Source: Streptomyces justiciae (GTDB lineage: Bacteria > Actinomycetota > Actinomycetes > Streptomycetales > Streptomycetaceae). Taken from it: a stretch of DNA of 64,000 nucleotides. The DNA is taken from assembly GCF_015163075.1 (NCBI RefSeq), contig NZ_JADDXU010000008.1, positions 1 through 64,000 of the forward strand. The letters are read 5' to 3'. Both the position numbers and the translations under genes were made by a program. Under the pieces are notes generated by a model. That model was not told the DNA's origin, made no database searches, and was given only the letters and a program-made list of their open reading frames with translations. Positions 51,754 through 58,883 of this stretch are shown here, one piece after another (the first letter of the stretch is position 1; the number at the start of each line of letters is the position of its first letter).

Positions 51754-52401
51754 CTACTTCGTGGGCTTCTTGCCGGTCACGCCCAGGTGCACCAACAGCG
51801 CCAGGTTCGGCTTCAGTTCGGCCTGCTTGACGCCCCAGCTCTGGAAGCCCTTCTGGTGCGAGGCGACCGCCGCGAGCATCGCGACCAGTGAACCGGCGAC
51901 CGCCGCCGGGTTCACGTCCTTGTCGACCTTGCCCTTGGACTGCAACTCGGCCACCGAATCGGCCAGCGAGTTGTTCACCGAGTTCAGGATCTTCATGCGG
52001 AGCTTGTAGAACCGCTTGTCGCCCTCGGCGGCACCGAGATCGACGACCCTGAGGATCGCGTCGTTCTTGCGCCAGAACTCCAGGAACCCGTCGACGAGTT
52101 CCTGCGCGGTCGTCCAGCCGGCCTTGCCGACCCACGACCGGCCCTCCAGCAGAGCGGTCAACTGCCCGCCCTCGGTGGCCATTTGCTCGGCGATCTCCAG
52201 GACGGCACCTTCGACGTCCGGGAAGTACTGGTAGAAGGTGGCGGGCGAAGTCCCCGCCTTCCGGGCGACATCGATGACTTTGACGTCCCGGTAAGGGGAG
52301 GAACTGAGCATCTCGCTGAGGCAGTCGAGCAGCTTCTGCCGGGTCGCCTGCCCACGCCGGCCGGCCACGCGGCCGTCGACGGTACGCACTTGTCCTGTCA
52401 T
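51754..52401 (-). CDS. TetR-family transcriptional regulator
   Basis: Protein of 215 residues. The HTH is at about 18-65 (TRQKLLDCLSEMLSSSPYRDV, then VIDVARKAGTSPATFYQYF), the ligand domain follows to 205. The regulator lies immediately before the VOC protein and afsK, as a TetR gene does in S. coelicolor by my memory. The start-codon region carries a degenerate copy of the regulon palindrome (CTGTCATGCCGTCAG, 52395-52409), which suggests autoregulation and makes it the best candidate for the catabolic regulon; this is inference. ATG 52401. Confidence 0.92.
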   Translation of the reverse strand: MTGQVRTVDGRVAGRRGQATRQKLLDCLSEMLSSSPYRDVKVIDVARKAGTSPATFYQYFPDVEGAVLEIAEQMATEGGQLTALLEGRSWVGKAGWTTAQELVDGFLEFWRKNDAILRVVDLGAAEGDKRFYKLRMKILNSVNNSLADSVAELQSKGKVDKDVNPAAVAGSLVAMLAAVASHQKGFQSWGVKQAELKPNLALLVHLGVTGKKPTK

Positions 52402-52409
52402 GCCGTCAG
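52395..52409. promoter_or_regulatory. degenerate regulon operator at the tetR start
   Basis: CTGTCATGCCGTCAG: the right arm CCGTCAG is perfect, the left arm keeps CTG and C. It covers the TetR start codon. Confidence 0.4.
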
Positions 52410-52512
52410 CTTACCGAGGGGTGATCGGAGCGCGATTCGGCCGACTGCAAATGGGGTGCACGGGCTTCGCGAGACGGGTGTGCCTGGTCCTGCGGGGTGC
52501 GTGAGTCGCCGT

Positions 52513-52518
52513 TAGTTT
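52513..52518 (+). promoter_or_regulatory. -10 element of leaderless kbpA-like gene
   Basis: TAGTTT six bases before ATG 52525 and no Shine-Dalgarno, which suggests a leaderless mRNA. Confidence 0.45.
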
Positions 52519-52524
52519 GGCGGT

Positions 52525-53253
52525 ATGGCCGAAAACAGGGCATACGGCGAGGGCGTCCCCTGCTGGGTGGACGCGCAGCTTCCCGACGTCGAGGCGGGCA
52601 GGCGGTTCTACGGTGAGCTCTTCGGGTGGAGCTTCGAGGAGCAGCGGTACGGCGGGGCCGTATGGGCCCTGCACGACGGCGAGCCGGTCGCCGCGCTCAC
52701 CCGCAAGACGGACGGGCGGATGCCCACCGTGTGGACGGTCTACTTCGCCACCCCCGACATCGAGGGCCTGGCCGACCGGATCTGGGCGGCCGGCGGACAG
52801 GTCGTCACCGCCCCCATGCCGGTCGGTGACCTCGGCACCAGCGCCCTGGTCACCGACCCGGACGGTGCCGTCTTCGGCCTGTGGGAGCCGGAGAGCCACA
52901 GCGGTTTCGGCGTCCGGCACGAGGCCGGCACCTTCGCCTGGGCCGAGCTGTACGCCCGCGACACCGAGGCCGCCAACACCTTCTATGGCGGGCTCTTCCA
53001 CGACGCCCTGTTCGGGCCCGACGCCGCCCCCGACTTCGGCCGCGCCCCCGTCTCCGACGTCTTCCCGGCCGAGATGCCGCCGCACTTCCTCGTCCACTTC
53101 GGGGTCGAGGACTGCGAGGCCGCGCTCGGGGCGGTGCAGCGGCTCGGGGGGCGGGTGCAGGCGCCACCCTTCGAGACGTCCTACGGAAAGGTCGCCGTCG
53201 TCACCGACAATCAGGGGGCGTCGTTCGCCGTACTGGAGCGGCCACAGCCCTGA
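52525..53253 (+). CDS. kbpA: two-domain VOC protein, probable AfsK-binding protein KbpA
   Basis: Protein of 242 residues made of two glyoxalase/VOC modules (about 8-118 and 128-240). Motifs are PCWVDAQLPDVEAGRRFYGELFGW and FAWAELYARDTEAANTFYGGLF (each a typical start of a VOC beta-alpha unit). In S. coelicolor KbpA, encoded just upstream of afsK, binds unphosphorylated AfsK and inhibits its autophosphorylation. Position and approximate length (about 250) fit; I did not compare sequences. It is 170 bp upstream of afsK in the same direction. Confidence 0.75.
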   Translation: MAENRAYGEGVPCWVDAQLPDVEAGRRFYGELFGWSFEEQRYGGAVWALHDGEPVAALTRKTDGRMPTVWTVYFATPDIEGLADRIWAAGGQVVTAPMPVGDLGTSALVTDPDGAVFGLWEPESHSGFGVRHEAGTFAWAELYARDTEAANTFYGGLFHDALFGPDAAPDFGRAPVSDVFPAEMPPHFLVHFGVEDCEAALGAVQRLGGRVQAPPFETSYGKVAVVTDNQGASFAVLERPQP

Positions 53254-53422
53254 TTCCGGGTGTTTTGGTGTGAGACATCCCGGTTTGCGGCCGGGTTCGC
53301 AACCTGCGCCTCGGCCAGGAAGAATCGGGGTGCGTGCCGCCATGGCGGTGCGGTGGTGAGACGCTGCACGGGGTCGCGTACATAAGGATGTGACGTGGCC
53401 CGTACGGGGAGGTGGCAGGCAA

Positions 53423-55762
53423 GTGGTGGATCAGCTGACGCAGCACGATCCGCGGCGGATCGGGCCGTTCGAGGTGCTGGGACGGCTGGGCGCCGGCGGC
53501 ATGGGGCTGGTCTATCTCGCGCGCTCGGCGTCCGGCCGGCGCGTGGCGATCAAGACGGTCCGGACGGAGCTCGCCGAGGACCAGCTGTTCCGCGTCCGCT
53601 TCACGCGCGAGGTCGAGGCGGCCCGGGCCGTCTCCGGCTTCTACACGGCGGCCGTGGTCGACGCCGACCCGCGCGCCGCCGTGCCGTGGCTGGCCACCGC
53701 GTACGTCCCCGCGCCCTCCCTCGAGGAGATAGTGAACGAGTGCGGGCCGATGCCGGCCCAGGCGGTGCGCTGGCTCGCGGCGGGCGTCGCGGAGGCGCTC
53801 CAGTCGATCCACGGCGCCGGGCTGGTCCACCGTGACCTCAAGCCCTCCAACGTCCTCGTCGTCGAGGACGGCCCCCGGGTGATCGACTTCGGTATCGCCT
53901 CCGGCGTGTCGAACACACGTCTGACGATGACGAACGTCGCCGTCGGCACCCCCGCCTACATGTCGCCCGAGCAGGCCAAGGACTCGCGCTCCGTCACCGG
54001 CGCGAGCGACGTCTTCTCGCTCGGCTCCATGCTGGTCTTCGCCGCCACCGGTCACCCGCCCTTCCACGGCGCCAACCCGGTCGAGACGGTCTTCATGCTG
54101 CTGCGCGAGGGCCCGGACCTCGAAGGCCTCCCGGACGAGCTGCGCCCGCTCATCGAGTCCTGCATGCAGATGGAGGCCGCGGGCCGCCCCAACCCGGCCG
54201 ACCTCCAGGCCCAGTTGGCCCCCCATCTCTTCGGCTCCGGCTCCGACGACAGCGGTACGGCGTCGGCCTGGCTGCCCGAGCGGGCGGTCAGCCTGATCGA
54301 GGCCCGCCGCAACGGCCGCCCGGCCGTGAAGCCTGGCCAGGGCGGACGCAGCGGCGGCGGCCGGCCGGCCCCCGTGCCCCCGCCGCCCTCGCACGATCCG
54401 GTCGTCCCGGCCCGCGTCCCCGTCGGCGCCCCCGACACCGGCCCCGTACGCCTCGCGGGCGCCCCGGTGCCCATCGGCCCCGGCCCGCGCGTCGCCGACG
54501 CCCGCGCCGCCGCCGTGAAGGCACCGCCGCCCGAGGCGGGCCTGGTCGCCAGCTGGTCCAAGCCGCGCCCCGGAGTCAACGGCGCCGACCCCGCCGTACC
54601 GGCCCCGCCCCCGCTCGCCCCCGAGACGGCCTCCGGCTGGCGCCCCTGGCGTTTCCGTATGTCGAACGACGTGTGGGGCACCCCGTCCGTCGCCGGTGAC
54701 CTCGTCTACGTCACCTCCTTCGAGGTGCACGCGCTGGACGTGGCGACCGGCCGGCGCAGCTTCAAGACGCGGGACGTCGCCTGGTCGATGGCGGTCGCGG
54801 ACGGCCGTATCCACGCCTCCGACGGCCCCACCCTGTTCGCCCTGGAGGCCCGCGAGGGCGGCGACCTGTGGCGACTCCAGACGGACGCCTGGGTGTACTC
54901 GCTCAAGGCCGACCGGGGCACGGTCGTCACCGGCACCCGCGGCGGCGGCGTGCAGGCCTGGGAGGCCTCCAACGGGCAGAAACTCTGGGAGATCACCGGC
55001 GCCCAGACCGACTTCGAGTCCCCCGAGGCGGGCCCTGCCCTCCACGAGGGCACGGTGTACGTCTGGCAGGACGCCCGGCTGCGCGCCCTGGACGCCCGCA
55101 CCGGCGACGAGCGCTGGTCGTACCCGATCGGCGACGCGGCCTCCTGCGGCGGGGTGCCGGTCCGGGTCACGCAGGCGCCGGACGGCTATGTGTACGTCTC
55201 CGCCGGCACCCGCGTGCTCGCGCTGGACGTGGCGAGCGGCCGGGTGAAGTGGCACTTCGAGGCGCCGGCGGTGTTCCTGTGCCCGCCCACCTTCGTGCCG
55301 GGCCCCGCGGTCACCGGCGGCGGGGTCTACCTGGCCGACTACCTCGGCACCGTGTACGCCCTCGACGCCGCCGACGGCCGCGACCGCTGGCGCATCGCCA
55401 CCGAGGCGCGGTCCTCCATCGAGCCGGTGCTGGTGGCCGCGGGCCACGTCCACGTGGGCAGCGGCAAGGGGCTGTACACGCTGGACGCGGTGACCGGCAC
55501 GCCCAAGTGGCGCTTCCAGGCGGGCGGCGACATCGTGGGCGCCCCCGCGGTCGCCGAGGGCCGTATCCACTTCGGCTCCACCGACCACCTGCTCTACACC
55601 CTGAAGGCCGACGACGGCCGGCTGCGCTGGAAGCTGGCGACCGGCGGCGAGATCACCGGCGCCCCGGTGGTCAAGGACGGCGTCGTGTACGCGTGCAGCA
55701 AGGACCGCTGTGTGTACGCGCTGGACGCGGAGAAGGGCACGGGAACGGCCAGAACCGCGTAG
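53423..55762 (+). CDS. afsK: Ser/Thr protein kinase AfsK
   Basis: Protein of 779 residues; AfsK of S. coelicolor has 799. The kinase domain covers about 16-270: Gly loop GAGGMG (23-28), Lys44, HRDLKPSN (136-143), DFG (155-157) and activation loop with Thr168, the residue known to be autophosphorylated in S. coelicolor AfsK. A Pro/Ala-rich linker spans about 290-410. From about 415 to 770 PQQ-type beta-propeller repeats follow (VHALDVATGRRSF, VYVWQDARLRALDARTGDERW, VYALDAADGRDRW). AfsK phosphorylates AfsR, which turns on afsS. No membrane segment is visible. GTG 53423 follows GGGGAGG and gives the correct residue numbering. Confidence 0.96.
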   Translation: MVDQLTQHDPRRIGPFEVLGRLGAGGMGLVYLARSASGRRVAIKTVRTELAEDQLFRVRFTREVEAARAVSGFYTAAVVDADPRAAVPWLATAYVPAPSLEEIVNECGPMPAQAVRWLAAGVAEALQSIHGAGLVHRDLKPSNVLVVEDGPRVIDFGIASGVSNTRLTMTNVAVGTPAYMSPEQAKDSRSVTGASDVFSLGSMLVFAATGHPPFHGANPVETVFMLLREGPDLEGLPDELRPLIESCMQMEAAGRPNPADLQAQLAPHLFGSGSDDSGTASAWLPERAVSLIEARRNGRPAVKPGQGGRSGGGRPAPVPPPPSHDPVVPARVPVGAPDTGPVRLAGAPVPIGPGPRVADARAAAVKAPPPEAGLVASWSKPRPGVNGADPAVPAPPPLAPETASGWRPWRFRMSNDVWGTPSVAGDLVYVTSFEVHALDVATGRRSFKTRDVAWSMAVADGRIHASDGPTLFALEAREGGDLWRLQTDAWVYSLKADRGTVVTGTRGGGVQAWEASNGQKLWEITGAQTDFESPEAGPALHEGTVYVWQDARLRALDARTGDERWSYPIGDAASCGGVPVRVTQAPDGYVYVSAGTRVLALDVASGRVKWHFEAPAVFLCPPTFVPGPAVTGGGVYLADYLGTVYALDAADGRDRWRIATEARSSIEPVLVAAGHVHVGSGKGLYTLDAVTGTPKWRFQAGGDIVGAPAVAEGRIHFGSTDHLLYTLKADDGRLRWKLATGGEITGAPVVKDGVVYACSKDRCVYALDAEKGTGTARTA

Positions 55763-55961
55763 GTCACCCCGGGACGGCCGTCGCACCGAGCGCTTGGAAG
55801 GGGTTCCGGACGGCGGCCGTCGACTCGGCGAGAGCGTGCGGATCATGCTTTCTTCACGGCTCTCACACCCGACGCTACGCCCGGGGCGGGAGGGCCGCCA
55901 TGCGGCGGCTGCTAGCGTGACGTGTTCACGATCATTTCTTGTTCTTTACGGGGGAACAGTG

Positions 55962-56456
55962 GTGAAGCTTCGCCATGTCCGCGCGCTGGCCGTCTTCGTC
56001 GGAGTGGTGGTCGCCCTGACCGGTGCCCGGCACTCGTCCGGGGCCGGATGCTCGGGACACAGCTCCAACTCGGACAGCTCGTCGCACAGTTCGACGGGCG
56101 GCAGCAGCAGCCACCACGACGACGATGACGACTCCGTCTCGGGCTCGGGCGGCGGCGTCTCCGAGACCACGCTGGGCCAGTCGACCCAGGACGTCACGAT
56201 CAAGGAGTGCCGGGTCGAGGACCAGGGCCTGGTCGCCGACGTCCGCGCCACCAACAGCAGCACCACCGCGACGAACGACTACATGATCGAGGTCGTCTTC
56301 AAGGACGCCTCCGGCACCACGGTCGCTACCGAGCACAGCGGCATCTTCGGCGTCGCCCCGGGCGCCTCCGACTCCGTCCTCGTCACCGCGGCCGGCGCGA
56401 CCGCCGCGGACGGCACCTGCGAGCTGTCCGAGGCGCAGGCCGTCAGCGCGTCCTGA
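55962..56456 (+). CDS. secreted Ser/His/Asp-rich protein
   Basis: Protein of 164 residues with a signal segment (LRHVRALAVFVGVVVALTG) and a possible lipobox SGAGC (Cys30). Residues 31-70 are a low-complexity Ser/His/Asp stretch including HHDDDDD, which could bind metals. Residues about 70-160 form a small beta domain of the FxLYD type (VRATNSSTTATNDYMIEVVFKD). It follows afsK, as SCO4424 does in S. coelicolor by memory. Start GTG 55962 or 55959 after GGGGGAA. Its end overlaps the enoyl-CoA hydratase end by 14 bp. Confidence 0.8.
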   Translation: MKLRHVRALAVFVGVVVALTGARHSSGAGCSGHSSNSDSSSHSSTGGSSSHHDDDDDSVSGSGGGVSETTLGQSTQDVTIKECRVEDQGLVADVRATNSSTTATNDYMIEVVFKDASGTTVATEHSGIFGVAPGASDSVLVTAAGATAADGTCELSEAQAVSAS

Positions 56457-57213
56457 ACTCCGGCCGGCGGGCGGAGAACAGCTCCGCCTGCCGGTCGCCC
56501 GGCAGGTTGCCCAGCGAGATCAGATGCGGCGCCTGCGCGAACCCGGCGGCGAGCGCGGCCTCCCGCGCCGCCCACAGGGCCCGCACGGTGCCCTGCACCC
56601 CGGCGGCCGGCTGCGCGGCGATGACGGCGGCGGCTTCGGTCGCCCGGGCCAACACCTCGCCCGGCTCGGCGAGTTCGGAGACCAGCCCGATCTCGTACGC
56701 CCGCCGCGCGGACATCCGCTCCGCCGTCCCCATCAGCATCATCCGGGCGACCTCGCCGTACGGCATCCGCTGCGCCATGAGCACCGACTCGTAGGCGCTG
56801 ACCATGCCGTAGGTGGTGTGCGGGTCGAAGAAGGTGGCGCCCGGATCGGCGACGACGAACTCACACTCCCCGAGCAGATAGAAGGCGCCGCCGCAGGCCA
56901 TGCCCTGCACGGCGGCGATGACGGGCTTCCACAGATCGTTGGACTTGGGGCCGAGGTGGAGGAGCGGATCGTCCGCCATGTAGGGGGAGTTGGGCTGCGG
57001 CACGTCGGCGTCCCGGTCGATGCCGGTGCAGAAGGCGCGCTCGCCGCTGCCGGTGAGGACGACGGCGTTGACGGAGTCGTCGAACCTCAACGCGCGCCAA
57101 GTATCGACGAGTTGGTCCCTCAACTCGAGGTCGATGGCGTTGAGGCGCTGCGGCCGGTCAAGGGTGACGACGGCGACGCCGGTGTCCTTGTCGGCGCTGA
57201 CCCGAAGACTCAT
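56443..57213 (-). CDS. enoyl-CoA hydratase/isomerase
   Basis: Protein of 256 residues, crotonase fold: ERAFCTGIDRDADVP and AAVQGMACGGAFYLLGECEFVVAD mark the oxyanion hole. ATG 57213 overlaps the DUF35 stop by four bases. Third gene of a thiolase, DUF35, hydratase unit, under operators at 58820-58861. Confidence 0.91.
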   Translation of the reverse strand: MSLRVSADKDTGVAVVTLDRPQRLNAIDLELRDQLVDTWRALRFDDSVNAVVLTGSGERAFCTGIDRDADVPQPNSPYMADDPLLHLGPKSNDLWKPVIAAVQGMACGGAFYLLGECEFVVADPGATFFDPHTTYGMVSAYESVLMAQRMPYGEVARMMLMGTAERMSARRAYEIGLVSELAEPGEVLARATEAAAVIAAQPAAGVQGTVRALWAAREAALAAGFAQAPHLISLGNLPGDRQAELFSARRPEFRTR

Positions 57214-57629
57214 GGCCGCTCCAGCACCCACTGCGGCAGCCCGCTCACCGGGTCGTGCACGAACCGCACCCGGGCGCCGATGCGGACGCGCTCGACCGGC
57301 AAGGAGTCGATCGGCGCCCCGGCCTCGCTGGCGAGGTTCCCGACCAGCCGGATGTGCGGCGCCTCTTCCAGCTCCACGACGATCACGTTGTACGGCGCCC
57401 GCTCGGCGTAGTCCGGCAGGAGCGGCGGGTGGGGGACGACGTACGACCAGACACGGCCGTGCCCCGAGACGGGCCGCCACTCGGTGCCGAAGGACCGGCA
57501 GTGGGGACAGCAGGGCCGGGGCGGGAAGCGGAGTTCGCCGCAGTCGGCGCAGGCCTGGACGCGGAGTTCGCCCTGGGCGGCATACCGCCAGAAGGGGGCG
57601 CCTTCGGGGTCGATGACGGGGGTCAGCAT
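57210..57629 (-). CDS. DUF35 zinc-ribbon / OB-fold protein
   Basis: Protein of 139 residues with the zinc ribbon CADCGELRFPPRPCCPHC (about 26-43), then an OB fold (SGHGRVWSYVVPHPPLLPDYAERAPYNV is its core, quoted in part). It lies four bases after the thiolase stop and overlaps the hydratase start; the triplet hydratase, DUF35, Ltp-thiolase is the layout of the ChsH-Ltp2 hydratase/aldolase system. ATG 57629 follows AGGAG. Confidence 0.9.
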   Translation of the reverse strand: MLTPVIDPEGAPFWRYAAQGELRVQACADCGELRFPPRPCCPHCRSFGTEWRPVSGHGRVWSYVVPHPPLLPDYAERAPYNVIVVELEEAPHIRLVGNLASEAGAPIDSLPVERVRIGARVRFVHDPVSGLPQWVLERP

Positions 57630-57633
57630 GGGG

Positions 57634-58788
57634 TCAGCTCCTGTTGGTGAGCAGCAGTGCGGACGTCGGGACACCCTCACCGGCGGTGACCAGGCAGGTG
57701 GCGGCACCGGGCACCTGAGCGGTACTGGTCCCTCTGAGCTGCTTCACGCCCTCGTTGATCAGATTGAACCCGTGGACGTAGGCCTCGCTGAGCCCGCCGC
57801 CGCCGGTGTTGATCGGCAGCCGCCCGCCACTCTCCAGCGCCCCCTGCTCGGTGAAGGCGCCGCCCTCGCCGCGCCCGCAGAACCCGTACCCCTCCAGGGA
57901 GAGCGGGATGAGGGCGGTGAAGGCGTCGTAGATCTGGGCGACGTCGACGTCTTCGGGGGTGAAGTCGGCGTGTTTCCACAGGTGTCGGGCGGCGGCCCAC
58001 GACGGACCTGTCAGCGGGTCGTCGTTCCAGTAGTTGACCATGCCGTGGTGCTGGGCGGGCAGCCCCTGGGCGGCGGAGTGGACGTACACGGGCGGCTTGC
58101 GGCAGTCCCGCGCCCGCTCCCTGCTGACCACGACACACGCCAACGCCCCGTCCGTCTCCAGGCAGTTGTCGAAGAGGCAGAGGGGCTCGCTGATCCAGCG
58201 GGAGGTCATGTACATCTCGCGGGTGAGGGGGCGGTCGTACATGACGGCGGCCGGGTTCTGGTTGGCGCGGTTCCGGCAGGCGAGCGCGACGTTGAACAGA
58301 TGGTCCCGGGTCGCGCCGTACTCGTGCATGTACCGGCGCGTGAGCATGGCGATCTCGTCGACGGGCCGGAGCAGGCCGTAGGGCCGGGTCCACTGGGCGG
58401 GCGTGGGGAGTTGGGCGACGGTGTTGCGCCACGGCCGGGGCCCGCTGCCCCGCTTCCGCGACCGCCAGGCGACCCCGACGGACGCCTGTCCGGAGGCGAT
58501 GGCGGCGGCAAGGTGGGCCACAGTCGCACACGACCCGCCACCCCCGTACCCCACCCGGCTGAAGAAGGTGAGGTCGCCGAACCCGACGGCCTTCGCCAGC
58601 TCCACCTCGTCCGTCTCCTCCATGGTGAAGGAGGCGAGGGCGTCGACCTCGCCGGGGTCGATGCCGGCGTCGTCGAGGGCGGCGACCACGGCACGGCAGG
58701 CGAGCGTCCGCTCGTCCTCGGGGAGTTGCTTGGCGAAGGCGGTCTGTCCTATCCCGACGATCGCGGTGGCGTCCTTGATCCCGGCCAT
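57634..58788 (-). CDS. lipid-transfer-type thiolase (aldolase-like)
   Basis: Protein of 384 residues: ATAIVGIGQTAFAKQLPEDE at the N-terminus, DVDVAQIYDAFTALIPLSLEGYGFC and LPINTGGGGLSEAYVHGFN at the C-terminus. The nucleophile Cys position aligns to Gly in YGGGGSCATV, with a Cys four residues on. As with the second copy this suggests retro-aldol chemistry with the DUF35 partner next door. ATG 58788 has GGAGG nine bases upstream. Divergent from the FadD3-like ligase. Confidence 0.9.
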   Translation of the reverse strand: MAGIKDATAIVGIGQTAFAKQLPEDERTLACRAVVAALDDAGIDPGEVDALASFTMEETDEVELAKAVGFGDLTFFSRVGYGGGGSCATVAHLAAAIASGQASVGVAWRSRKRGSGPRPWRNTVAQLPTPAQWTRPYGLLRPVDEIAMLTRRYMHEYGATRDHLFNVALACRNRANQNPAAVMYDRPLTREMYMTSRWISEPLCLFDNCLETDGALACVVVSRERARDCRKPPVYVHSAAQGLPAQHHGMVNYWNDDPLTGPSWAAARHLWKHADFTPEDVDVAQIYDAFTALIPLSLEGYGFCGRGEGGAFTEQGALESGGRLPINTGGGGLSEAYVHGFNLINEGVKQLRGTSTAQVPGAATCLVTAGEGVPTSALLLTNRS

Positions 58789-58819
58789 GCGCACACACCT
58801 CCACGCTGCTGAAGGGCTG

Positions 58820-58861
58820 CTGACAGGCCGTCAGGGTACAGCTAATCTGACGGGTAGTCAG
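58820..58861. promoter_or_regulatory. regulon operator pair 7
   Basis: CTGACAGGCCGTCAG (58820-58834) and CTGACGGGTAGTCAG (58847-58861), centres 27 bp apart, between the divergent thiolase and acyl-CoA ligase genes. Confidence 0.82.
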
Positions 58862-58883
58862 CTCCGGGGTTGGGAGGCGTGCT

